Translations under genes and position numbers: made by a program
The notes under the pieces: model-generated
What the model saw: only the letters and a program-made list of their open reading frames with translations
Told to the model about the DNA's origin: nothing
Databases searched by the model: none
In this document: in pieces, positions 41,568 through 49,627 of the stretch
Layout: the number at the start of each line of letters is the position of its first letter
Position numbering within the stretch: the stretch's first letter is position 1
Assembly (NCBI RefSeq): GCF_016862515.1
Contig: NZ_BONC01000013.1
Span: 62,001 to 126,000, forward strand
Direction: 5' to 3'
DNA length: 64,000 nucleotides
DNA from: Asanoa iriomotensis
GTDB lineage: Bacteria > Actinomycetota > Actinomycetes > Mycobacteriales > Micromonosporaceae

Positions 41568-44500
41568 TCAGATCAGGCGCAGTTGCCGGTCCTTGGGTCG
41601 GCGTTCCTCGGTCGCGCCGAGCCGCTCGAAGAGGCCGGCGTCGATCGCGTCGAGGAACGGCGTCGGGCCGGTGTCCCGCTCGGAGCCGAGCCGGAACCGG
41701 CGCTGTGCGTGCGATATGTAGAGGCGGTCCTGCGCGCGGGTCACCCCGACGAAGAACAGCCGGCGCTCCTCCGCGACGTCGTCGTCCGTGTTCCGGTCGA
41801 ACATCCGCAGCGGCAGCAGGCCGTCCTCGCAGCCGACCAGGAAGACCACGGGGAACTCGAGGCCCTTGGCGGCGTGCAGGGTGAGCAGCGTGACGGCCTC
41901 GGCGCGGGGGTCGAGGGCGTCCACCTCGGCACCGGTGGCGAGTTGCGCGAGGAACTGCTCGAGGTCGTTGCCGCAACGCTGGGCCAGCGGGGTCAACACC
42001 TCGACGGCCGACCAGACATCGGCCGGGCTCGGGGCGTTGCCGGTGCTGTCCAGCGTGGGTGTCGCGAACCGTTCGGCCAGCAGTTGGCCGGCTCGGCGTA
42101 CGCGTGCGGGCAGTTCGGTCTGTGGGGTGTCGGTGTTCGCGAGCCGCAGCTCACGGGCGATTGCCGCAACGCCGGCGCGGTCGCGGAGCCGGTTGTGCGA
42201 GCGCTTCTGCACCGGGATGCCGGCCCGCGACAGCGCCTCGAGGATCGGGGCCGCCTGCTGGTCGGTGCGGTAGAGGACGGCGACGTCGGAGAACGAGACC
42301 CCGGCCGCGTTGCCGCTGATCCGGCCCGAGTCGAGGGAGCGGTGGGAGAGGCCACCGACCAGGTCGTCGATGGTACGGGCGACGAAGTCGGCCTCGTCCG
42401 TGGCCGTCGTGGCGGGGTAGCGGCCGACCAGGGGCGCCTCGGGGTCGAGCCGGGCCGGGTCGAGGCGGCGGCCGCGGACCAGCGACGAGGGCGCGATCGC
42501 CTGCACGGCGGCGGCCAGGATCGGCGCGGACGAGCGGTAGTTGCGGGTCAGCCGCACGAGGCGCGCGTCGGTGAAGTCCTCCCCGAAGCGCAGGAAGTAG
42601 CCGACGTCGGCGCCGCGGAACGAGTAGATCGCCTGGTCCGGGTCGCCGATCGCGCAGAGGTTGCCGTCGGGCGGGCAGAGCAGGCGCAGCAGCTCGTACT
42701 GCGTGTCGTCGACGTCCTGGTACTCGTCGACGAAGATCCACCGCCAGCGGCCCTGGTAGCGGTCGACCAGGTCCGGGTCCTTGCGCAGGAGCTGCAGCGG
42801 GAGCGTGACCAGCTCGTCGAGGTCGACCAGGTCCTGGCCGCGGAGCAGCTTGACGTAGGTCGCGTCGTCGTCGCCGGCCTCCTTGCGGGCGGCCTCGCGC
42901 TCGGTGTCGTCGGCGATCCGGAAGTCTTTCGGCAGGCCGGCGGCGGCCGCGTTCTCGCGCAGGATGGTCAGGCCGAGGGAGTGGAAGGTCGCGACGGTGA
43001 CGTCCTGGGCGACCGGGCCGAGCAGGCCGTCCAGTCTGGTGCGCAGCTCTTCGGCGGCCCGCCTCGTGAACGTGATCGCGAGGCAGTGCTCGGCGAAGAC
43101 GCCGAGCTCGGCGCAGAGGTACGCGATGCGGTGGGTGAGCGTGCGGGTCTTGCCGGTGCCGGGGCCGGCGACGATCAGCATGGGGCCGCCGGGTGCGGAG
43201 GCGGCGACGCGCTGCATGGCGTCGAGGCGGTCGAGCAGGCCGGTGCCGACCTCCTCCATGCCGGCGAGCATGGGCTCGAACGGCTCGTGGGGTGAAACCT
43301 GCGGTGGTGGCGGGATCGGGGGTTCGACGCGCTTGACCGGGCCGCGGCGGGCTGAGCCCTCGGAGGGGCGGTCCCGTGGCGTGGCTTTCTTCTTCGTCTG
43401 CTTCGGCACGTCGAAGAGGGTGTCGGCCTGTGGGGTGCTGCTGGGCAGCTCGTCCTTGTCGAAGACGCGGATGATGCCGTAGGCGCCGTCGTAGCCGGGT
43501 GTGCGGTGGACCTCGCCGCGGCGGAGGCGGCGGATGGCCTCTTCGAGGTGGTCGCCGCCCGTCTTCTTGATGTCGTCGAGCGGGGTGTCGCGGAGGACGG
43601 TCAGCTCGGGGCCCAGGTTGGCGACGAGGGTGTTGAGCTTGCCTTCCACGGTTTTGGATCTCGGACCGACGCCGTTTATCTCGCCGAGGATCTCGGCTAG
43701 GGCGAGGAGGTGCTGGGTCGGCTTCCGATTTTTGCGGATTTCTCCGTCATGTCGGTCGGCGAGGTCTTCGACTCGACTGAGGACGCCGATGGTCAAGGGT
43801 TTGTGGCATTGCGGGCACAGGCCGCCGGCCTGGCGGGTCTGCGCCGGTTCCCAGTTGACGCCGCAGAGGCGGTGGCCGTCGGCGTGGTACTTGCCCTCCT
43901 CGGGGAAGAACTCCAGCGTGCCGGCCAGGCCGTCGCCGGTTCTGAGGGCTTCGCGCACGGCGAAGTAGTCGAGGTCCGTGTCCAGGACGGTCGCTTCGCG
44001 GGCGAGGGCCGGCGGCGAGTGGGCGTCCGAGTTGGAGACCAGTTGGTAGCGGTCGAGGCTGGATACGCGCCAGTTCATCGCGGGGTCGGAGGACAGGCCG
44101 GTCTCGACGGCGAAGATGTGGTCGGCCAGGTCGGCGTAGCAGTCGGCGATCGCGTCGAAGCCGGACTTGCTGCCGAGGGCGGAGAACCAGGGGGTCCAGA
44201 TGTGGGCCGGGACGAGGTAGCCGTCCGGGCTCGCCTCCAGCGTGATCTCGAGGAGGTCGCGGGAGTCGAGGCCGAGGATCGGGCGCCCGTCGGAGGCGAG
44301 GTTGCCGACGCGGCCGAGCGCGGCGTTGAACCGGGCCACGGCCTCGAGGTCGGGCAGGTAGATCAGGTGGTGCACCTTGCGGGTGCGGTCGTCCCGCTTG
44401 TAGATCGTGGAGATCTCGACGGAGAGGGTGAACCGGATCTGTTCCTCGGTCGCTGCCAGCCTCGGCGGGAGCTGTTTCGTGGCGGCCTGCTCGGCGTCGC

Positions 44501-44720
44501 GGCTGAGTCGGAAGAGTCCGGGTTCGGCCGGTTGGAGGTTTTCCCTCAGGTGGTCGTACCAGGCCGGGTGGGTGAAGTCGCCGGTGCCGAGGAGGGTGAC
44601 GCCCTTGCGGCGCGCCCAGAGTGCGAGGTTGGGGAGGGTTAGGTCGCGACTGCAGGCGCGTGAGTACTTGGAGTGGATGTGCAGATCCGCGACGAAGGGT
44701 GCGGCGGCGTACGGAGGCAC
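41568..44720 (-). CDS. EndoQ-like PHP endonuclease fused to UvrD/PcrA-type helicase
   Basis: A 1050-residue fusion. Residues 1-440 match the EndoQ (TIGR00375) layout: PHP motif FVADLHIHSKYSRACS near the N terminus, GTGDFTHPAW, SNSDAHSPPALAREATVLD, and a zinc module CGVNWEPAQ...CPQCHKPLTIGV near 285-310, then a helical domain with the EINGVGPRSKTVEGKLN hairpin. A Pro/Lys linker leads to a superfamily 1A helicase (about 490-1050): AGPGTGKTRTLTHRIAYL (Walker A, about 515), WIFVDEYQDVDDTQYELL, GDPDQAIYSFRGAD, RLTRNYRSS and VTLLTLHAAKGLEFPVVFLV. EndoQ nicks DNA 5' of deaminated bases, and UvrD unwinds from nicks. GTG at 44720 is chosen by position; an upstream start would add 15 residues. It follows a metallophosphoesterase gene. 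Confidence 0.9.
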   Translation of the reverse strand: MPPYAAAPFVADLHIHSKYSRACSRDLTLPNLALWARRKGVTLLGTGDFTHPAWYDHLRENLQPAEPGLFRLSRDAEQAATKQLPPRLAATEEQIRFTLSVEISTIYKRDDRTRKVHHLIYLPDLEAVARFNAALGRVGNLASDGRPILGLDSRDLLEITLEASPDGYLVPAHIWTPWFSALGSKSGFDAIADCYADLADHIFAVETGLSSDPAMNWRVSSLDRYQLVSNSDAHSPPALAREATVLDTDLDYFAVREALRTGDGLAGTLEFFPEEGKYHADGHRLCGVNWEPAQTRQAGGLCPQCHKPLTIGVLSRVEDLADRHDGEIRKNRKPTQHLLALAEILGEINGVGPRSKTVEGKLNTLVANLGPELTVLRDTPLDDIKKTGGDHLEEAIRRLRRGEVHRTPGYDGAYGIIRVFDKDELPSSTPQADTLFDVPKQTKKKATPRDRPSEGSARRGPVKRVEPPIPPPPQVSPHEPFEPMLAGMEEVGTGLLDRLDAMQRVAASAPGGPMLIVAGPGTGKTRTLTHRIAYLCAELGVFAEHCLAITFTRRAAEELRTRLDGLLGPVAQDVTVATFHSLGLTILRENAAAAGLPKDFRIADDTEREAARKEAGDDDATYVKLLRGQDLVDLDELVTLPLQLLRKDPDLVDRYQGRWRWIFVDEYQDVDDTQYELLRLLCPPDGNLCAIGDPDQAIYSFRGADVGYFLRFGEDFTDARLVRLTRNYRSSAPILAAAVQAIAPSSLVRGRRLDPARLDPEAPLVGRYPATTATDEADFVARTIDDLVGGLSHRSLDSGRISGNAAGVSFSDVAVLYRTDQQAAPILEALSRAGIPVQKRSHNRLRDRAGVAAIARELRLANTDTPQTELPARVRRAGQLLAERFATPTLDSTGNAPSPADVWSAVEVLTPLAQRCGNDLEQFLAQLATGAEVDALDPRAEAVTLLTLHAAKGLEFPVVFLVGCEDGLLPLRMFDRNTDDDVAEERRLFFVGVTRAQDRLYISHAQRRFRLGSERDTGPTPFLDAIDAGLFERLGATEERRPKDRQLRLI

Positions 44721-44789
44721 GCCGCATAGTGCCACGCCCCGCCGCCGAACGGGGTGACCGTCCACCGTGGTGCGGCGTGTCGCACAGCG

Positions 44790-46016
44790 CTAACGGGTGC
44801 GAAGCTCCACAAGGGTGACTTGCGGCGGCGCGCCGACGCGTACCGGAGGGCCCCAGAATCCCGCGCCGTTGGTGACGTAGAGCTGGGTGTCGCCGAACTG
44901 GGCGTAACCGCGGATGACGGGCTGTTCGAGCCGCACCAGGTAGTTGAACGGGACCATCTGACCGCCGTGCGTGTGCCCGGAAAGCTGCAGGTCGACGCCG
45001 TGCTCGGCGGCTTCGTGCACCTGGACCGGCTGGTGGGCGAGCAGCACGACGGGGATGCTCCGATCGCGGTCGCGCAACGTGCCCGCGATGTCCGGCCCGC
45101 CGGTGCTGGAGCCTTCCCCGTCGACGTCGTTGACGCCGGCGAGGTCGATCGCTCCACCGGGCGCGGTGATGAGCTGGCGCTGGTTGCGCAGGGTGCGGAT
45201 GCCCAGCCGTTCCACCTCGGCCAGCCACTCCTCGGCGCCGGAGTAGTACTCGTGGTTGCCGGTCACGAAGAACGCGCCGTGGCGCGACTGGATGTCCCGC
45301 AGCGGTGCGGCGGCGGCGCCGAGCTCCTCGACGGAGCCGTCGACCAGGTCACCGACGACGGCGACGAGGTCGGCCTGGGTCCGGTTGATGACGTCGACGA
45401 CGCGCTGGGCGTGTGCGCGGCCGGCGAGGGGGCCGAGGTGGATGTCGGAGACGGTGGCGATGCGGAACCCGTCCATGCTGCGCGGCAGCTTGGCGAGGTT
45501 GATCTGGACGCGGTCGATTCGGGGTGCGCTCAGGGCGGTGCGGGTGCCGTACGCGGTGATGCCGGTAGCGGTGAGCCCGGCGAAGATGGCGGCACCGCGG
45601 GCGAGCAGCAGCCGGCGGTCGATGCCGTTGGGTTCGTCGCGCGGCGGTTCCGTGAGGGTGCTGGTGTTCTCGGTCTTGACCGCCGCCGCCTGCTCGGCCG
45701 CCTGAACTGTCGCGGTGGCGCGGTTGCGCAGCACGATGCGGGTGACCAGCATCGGGATCTCGAGCAGGGCCAGCACGACGAGCAGGTAGAACATCAGCGC
45801 GATCCACAGGTACCCGGGCCACGCCAGTGCGGTGACACCAAGGCGGGTGCCGATCAGCGTGGCCGGCACGAGCAGCCCGAGCACGAGCGTGGCTAGGGCG
45901 CCGACCCGGCGCCACTTCCCGGGTCGGGTCGTGTCCTTGACGAGCCGTTTCCAGAGATAGAAGTGGATCAGACCGATGACGGCGAACGCGAAGCCGACGA
46001 AGAGAACGATGCCCAC
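44790..46016 (-). CDS. Membrane-anchored metallophosphoesterase (YkuE-like)
   Basis: A 408-residue protein. Four helices occupy residues 1-125 and a further hydrophobic segment occurs near 150. The calcineurin-type domain has TVSDIHLGPL (metal ligands D, H), VVGDLVDGS, FVTGNHEYYSG, LLAHQP and LSGHTHGGQMVPF. Relatives hydrolyse phosphodiesters or lipid phosphates at the outer membrane face. Its GTG start directly follows the moaD stop codon (TAAGTG), so it is translated with moaD, although no role in Moco synthesis is known for it. Confidence 0.91.
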   Translation of the reverse strand: MGIVLFVGFAFAVIGLIHFYLWKRLVKDTTRPGKWRRVGALATLVLGLLVPATLIGTRLGVTALAWPGYLWIALMFYLLVVLALLEIPMLVTRIVLRNRATATVQAAEQAAAVKTENTSTLTEPPRDEPNGIDRRLLLARGAAIFAGLTATGITAYGTRTALSAPRIDRVQINLAKLPRSMDGFRIATVSDIHLGPLAGRAHAQRVVDVINRTQADLVAVVGDLVDGSVEELGAAAAPLRDIQSRHGAFFVTGNHEYYSGAEEWLAEVERLGIRTLRNQRQLITAPGGAIDLAGVNDVDGEGSSTGGPDIAGTLRDRDRSIPVVLLAHQPVQVHEAAEHGVDLQLSGHTHGGQMVPFNYLVRLEQPVIRGYAQFGDTQLYVTNGAGFWGPPVRVGAPPQVTLVELRTR

Positions 46017-46292
46017 TTACCCACCCGCGAAGGGCGGAAGGACGTCAACCTCGGCGCCGGCGGGCAACGGCCGGTGACCGTCCCGCCAGGCGACACCGTT
46101 GACCAGGAAGCTGGCGACCTTGAGCACGGTGGCGAGCCGCTCACCGTGTCGCCCTACCAGCTCGGCGACGAAGTCGTCCTGCGTCAGCCCGGCGACCACG
46201 CTGGTCTCCGAGACACCGGCAGCCGCCCGGGCCCCGGCGAAAAACCGCACGGTCACGACCCCGGACGCCGCCCCGCCAACGGCATTACCCAT
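46017..46292 (-). CDS. moaD: Molybdopterin synthase sulphur-carrier subunit MoaD
   Basis: A 91-residue ubiquitin-like protein: VVTVRFFAGARAAAGV at the start, VLKVASFLVNGV in the middle and the C-terminal ...LPPFAGG whose terminal diglycine becomes a thiocarboxylate. It donates sulphur to cyclic pyranopterin on MoaE. ATG at 46292 is preferred; an internal GTG would remove about 12 residues. It lies 43 bp after moaA and has its own TAGGCT element 7 nt before the ATG. Confidence 0.92.
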   Translation of the reverse strand: MGNAVGGAASGVVTVRFFAGARAAAGVSETSVVAGLTQDDFVAELVGRHGERLATVLKVASFLVNGVAWRDGHRPLPAGAEVDVLPPFAGG

Positions 46293-46299
46293 GCCGATC

Positions 46300-46305
46300 A
46301 GCCTA
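46300..46305 (-). promoter_or_regulatory. Candidate leaderless -10 element of moaD
   Basis: TAGGCT on the minus strand with a 7-nt spacer to the ATG, in the moaA-moaD gap. Confidence 0.42.
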
Positions 46306-46335
46306 TCCGGTGCCGCCCACGGTGGTTTCAGGTCG

Positions 46336-47373
46336 CTAGCCGCCGATGGCGGACATCGGGCGGGCCGGCTGGAGGAACGACGGGTCGTCGATGCCGTGGC
46401 CGGGTCGCTTGACCCACATCGCGGCCTGCCAGCGCTTGGCCAGCTCGTCGTCGGTAGCGCCGGCGCGCAGCGCGCCACGCAGGTCTGATTCGTCGGTCGC
46501 GAACAGACAGTTGCGGACCTGCCCGTCAGCGGTGAGCCGGGTGCGGTCGCAGTCACCGCAGAACGGCCGCGTCACGCTGCCGATCACCCCGACCCGCGCG
46601 GGCCCACCGTCACTGGCGGTGTAGCCGTCGACCACCCACGTCTCGGCCGGCGCCCCGCCACGCTCGACCGGGTCGGGCAACAGCGTGTAACTCGCCTTCA
46701 ACGACTCGAGAATCTCGTCGGCCGTCACCATCGTCGCGCGATCCCAGCTGTGCTGCGCGTCGAGCGGCATCTGCTCGATGAACCGCAGCTCGTAGCCGTG
46801 CGCCAACGCGAACCGCACCAACTCCGGCGCCTCGTCGTCATTGATCCCACGCATCAGCACGGAGTTGATTTTCACGGGCACGAGCCCAGCGGCGGCCGCC
46901 GCCTTGAGCCCGGAAATCACCGCGGCATGCCGATCACGCCGGGTCAGCGTTTTGAACCGCGCCGGATCCAGCGTGTCCAACGAAACGTTGACCCGATCAA
47001 GCCCGGCACTCTTGAGGGCGCCCGCCAGCCGATCGAGCCCGATCCCGTTGGTGGTGACAGACATCTTCGGCCGGGGCCGCAGCTCCGCACAGGCCCCGAC
47101 GATGTCGACAAGCCCGGGCCGAATCAACGGCTCGCCACCGGTGAACCGGACATCAGTCACACCGAGCCGCTCCACCGCGACCCGCACCAACCGCACAATC
47201 TCGGCGTCGCTCAACAACTCTTCCCGCGGCAGCCACGCCAGCCCCTCAGCGGGCATGCAGTAGCTGCAGCGGAGGTTGCACCGATCCGTAAGCGAGACCC
47301 GCAGATCGGTAGCTACCCGCCCGAAGCGGTCGGCCAGCACCCCTTCCGTGGCCCGGACCTCGGATATCGTCAC
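46336..47373 (-). CDS. moaA: GTP 3',8-cyclase MoaA
   Basis: A 345-residue radical SAM enzyme that starts Moco synthesis from GTP. The N-terminal cluster motif CNLRCSYCMPAEG (CxxxCxxC) is at about 24-36. FTGGEPLIRPGLVDIVG follows, then the second [4Fe-4S] site FCGDCDRTRLTADGQVRNCLFA near 265-285. The protein ends in GG (SAIGG), which is needed for activity in MoaA. GTG at 47373 is chosen because the family begins just before the radical SAM motif and a TACGGT lies 6 nt upstream. Confidence 0.96.
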   Translation of the reverse strand: MTISEVRATEGVLADRFGRVATDLRVSLTDRCNLRCSYCMPAEGLAWLPREELLSDAEIVRLVRVAVERLGVTDVRFTGGEPLIRPGLVDIVGACAELRPRPKMSVTTNGIGLDRLAGALKSAGLDRVNVSLDTLDPARFKTLTRRDRHAAVISGLKAAAAAGLVPVKINSVLMRGINDDEAPELVRFALAHGYELRFIEQMPLDAQHSWDRATMVTADEILESLKASYTLLPDPVERGGAPAETWVVDGYTASDGGPARVGVIGSVTRPFCGDCDRTRLTADGQVRNCLFATDESDLRGALRAGATDDELAKRWQAAMWVKRPGHGIDDPSFLQPARPMSAIGG

Positions 47374-47379
47374 CGTTCG

Positions 47380-47385
47380 ACCGTA
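47380..47385 (-). promoter_or_regulatory. Candidate leaderless -10 element of moaA
   Basis: TACGGT on the minus strand with a 6-nt spacer to the GTG start. Confidence 0.43.
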
Positions 47386-47866
47386 TCGCGTAATCGTCGA
47401 TCTCGTGGATTCCCGCAATGGCCAGCCCCACCACCCGCTCGGCCCACCCAACCCAGGCCCACGATCGAAAACGGTCGCTGCTGGCCGATCAGATACCCGC
47501 CCAATCCGACGGCGCCGCGGCCGCGATCACTCCGAACATGACCGCTGCGCCGCAGCGAGACGCGGATTTGATTACCGCACAACCCCCGCCCAACGCACTC
47601 GCGAAGGCCGGTGACCAGGCCCAACCGCGGAGACCGGCGGATCGGCTGCCGGGCGAGGACCTGCGGCTGGGCGATCTGCGAGGACGGGAGGCGTTCCTAC
47701 CAGCCATGATCGCAGGTGCGGTGGACCTGTGAGACGAGTGTGCAGGCCCCTCCTGCGATCGCCTGCGGCTCGGCGCACGTGCGAGGACGCCGGCCCATGC
47801 CTAACTGCTCGGCCCCACCTTGTGACCGGGTGCCCGCGTGGCGCGGCCGGCCCGCGAAGGCCGCCG

Positions 47867-47985
47867 GCCGGGCTTCACCTGCGGTGGCCGGTGGCCGGGC
47901 TTCACGCGCGGTGGCCGGTGGCCGGGCTTCACCCGCGGTGGCCGGTGGCCGGGCCTCACCCGCGGTGGCCGGTGGCCGGCCTCAT
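47867..47985. repeat. 27-bp tandem repeat, about 4.4 copies
   Basis: Units start with GCCGGGCTTCACCCGCGG and end GTGGCCGGTG. Full copies occupy 47867-47893, 47894-47920, 47921-47947 and 47948-47974, then a partial copy. They differ by one or two bases. The period is a multiple of three, but the encoded 9-residue repeat (GGRWPGFTR) resembles no known protein. Confidence 0.85.
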
Positions 47986-48025
47986 CGGCGAAGGCCGGCG
48001 CCTGGGCCGGCCGGCACGGGTTGGC

Positions 48026-48916
48026 CTAGGAGCGCAGCAACGTGTCGACCGCCTGGCGGACCGCGGAGCGATAGGCCGAACCGAACAGCGCGGTGTGCAC
48101 CAGCAGCAGGTGCAGTTGATGCAACGGCACCCGTCGCTGCCAACCGTCGGCGAGTGGCCACTCCTCCTGGTAGGCGTCGAGGATCCGGGCCAGCTCGGGC
48201 GCCCCACCCCAGAGGGCGAGCTGCGCCAGGTCGGTCTCCCGGTGGCCACCGTGCGCCGCCGGGTCGATCAGCCAGGCGCGGCCGTCCGCGGCCCAGTAGA
48301 GGTTGCCCGGCCACAGGTCGCCGTGGATACGCGACGGCGGCTCGGCACCGCCGTACCCGTCGATCTGGTCGATCAGCCGCTCCGTCGCCGCCACGTCTTC
48401 CGCGGAGAGCGCCCCACCATCCGCTGAGAGCCGCAGATAGGGCAACAGCCGCGAAGCGGCGAACCACTGCGGCCAAGCCTGCGCCGAGAGCGTGTTGTCC
48501 TGGGGCAATGCGCCGATGTAGCCAGGCCAGCCCGCGCCGAACGCCGGCGCACCCACGCGATGCATGATCGCCAACTCGCGGCCGAAGCGCTCGGCGGCCG
48601 CCTTCGTCGGCGACCCCGCGTCGAGCCATTCCAGCGCCAGCATCTCGGGCAGCGCCACCAGCACCTCGGGCAGCGGCGGGCCACCCGGGGTCCGCAGCCA
48701 ATCGATGCCTGCCGCCTCCGACGTGAAAAACCCTTCGGGCGTCGGCGCCGACGCCTGCTCGGGCCAGGTCTTGACGAACAGCGACGCGCCATCGTCGAGC
48801 GTCAACCGGGCGGCGGCGGAGATGCTGCCACCCGCCACCGGCGTCTCGCGGATGCGCTGGTGCTTGAGGAACGTCGGCAGTTGTTGCGGATGTGACCGGA
48901 GGTAGGCCAAGTCCAT
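48026..48916 (-). CDS. Fructosamine kinase family protein
   Basis: A 296-residue aminoglycoside-phosphotransferase-like kinase. GGSISAAARLTLDDGASLFVK holds the glycine-rich strand and ATP-binding lysine, LALEWLDAGSPT the hinge, SRIHGDLWPGNLYW the catalytic loop (HGD) and WLIDPAAHGGHRETDLAQL the metal-binding aspartate. Family members phosphorylate sugars attached to amines, either to remove glycation from proteins or to act on ketosamines and ribulosamines. ATG at 48916 (MDLAYLRSH) fits the family start. It is divergent from a GNAT gene across 70 bp. Confidence 0.9.
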   Translation of the reverse strand: MDLAYLRSHPQQLPTFLKHQRIRETPVAGGSISAAARLTLDDGASLFVKTWPEQASAPTPEGFFTSEAAGIDWLRTPGGPPLPEVLVALPEMLALEWLDAGSPTKAAAERFGRELAIMHRVGAPAFGAGWPGYIGALPQDNTLSAQAWPQWFAASRLLPYLRLSADGGALSAEDVAATERLIDQIDGYGGAEPPSRIHGDLWPGNLYWAADGRAWLIDPAAHGGHRETDLAQLALWGGAPELARILDAYQEEWPLADGWQRRVPLHQLHLLLVHTALFGSAYRSAVRQAVDTLLRS

Positions 48917-48986
48917 GACGCCCAAGTCTGGACCCCTGTCGTGCGTCGGGTTTCGCCGGGTCGCTTCGGAGAGTAAGCATGAGGAC

Positions 48987-49493
48987 ATGACGGATGTGGT
49001 GGTCCGCCCCTATCGTCCCGGAGACCACGCGGCAGCCCGGGCACTGTGGGTCGAGCTCGCGGAGCGACGGAGCGGTCTTTACGGGCGGTCGGCGGGCGCG
49101 GACCCTGGCGCCGGCTTCGAGGACTATCTGACCAGGCTCGACCTGTCGGGAATCTGGGTGGCCGACGACCCGAACGAGGGCGTCATCGGGCTCGTGGGGT
49201 TGCTCATGCAGGGCACCAGCGGCGAGGTGGAGCCCATCGTCGTCGCCGCGCGGCGCCGCGGGTCGGGCATAGGCGCGGCACTGCTGAAGCACGTGACGGG
49301 CGAGGCGAAGAAACGCTCTCTGGCGCGGCTCACCATCCGACCCGAGTCGCGCAACGTCGAAGCTATGAAGTCGCTTCATGCTGCTGGTTTCGACCTCCTC
49401 TCCGCTGTCGAGCTCAGCCTTGACCTGCACCCGGCGCCGTCCACCGTGGACGACATCGAGATCCAACTGCACGGGCTGCGCTTCCGGGGCTGA
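48987..49493 (+). CDS. GNAT-family N-acetyltransferase
   Basis: A 168-residue acetyltransferase: VVVRPYRPGDHAAARALW at the start, then the acetyl-CoA loop VEPIVVAARRRGSGIGAALL (RxxGxGxxL, about 86-105) and NVEAMKSLHAAGFD near the end. The substrate is unknown. ATG at 48987 has GAGGAC just upstream. Confidence 0.86.
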   Translation: MTDVVVRPYRPGDHAAARALWVELAERRSGLYGRSAGADPGAGFEDYLTRLDLSGIWVADDPNEGVIGLVGLLMQGTSGEVEPIVVAARRRGSGIGAALLKHVTGEAKKRSLARLTIRPESRNVEAMKSLHAAGFDLLSAVELSLDLHPAPSTVDDIEIQLHGLRFRG

Positions 49494-49535
49494 GTCTCCC
49501 GGGCGGAGGCATGCGCCGGGGGATCTTCGCCAGCG

Positions 49536-49574
49536 CCTGTGGATAACTTGTGCCACCACGAAGTTATCCACAGG
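49536..49574. promoter_or_regulatory. Inverted pair of perfect DnaA boxes
   Basis: CCTGTGGATAACTT (49536-49549) and its exact reverse complement AAGTTATCCACAGG (49561-49574) are separated by 11 bp. Each arm contains the consensus DnaA box TTATCCACA. The site lies between the GNAT gene and the DUF4192 gene, 54 bp before the latter's ATG. A hairpin role in RNA is possible but the arms are AT-rich and no U-tract follows. Confidence 0.75.
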
Positions 49575-49627
49575 TTGCCGTTCGTACCCTGGCGATCACC
49601 CACCGGCATCGACCACTCTTTCGCGCC

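Larger units (their letters stand above)
47374..48025. other. Intergenic region without a convincing gene
   Basis: Apart from the moaA promoter element and the 27-bp repeat array, I see no supported gene in these 652 bp. Short open frames on both strands lack family motifs and ribosome sites. Confidence 0.5.

Noticed and set aside
47418-47732. Small plus-strand gene after moaA
   Set aside because: No ribosome site, no family motif and irregular residue composition; it also overlaps the repeat-rich gap.
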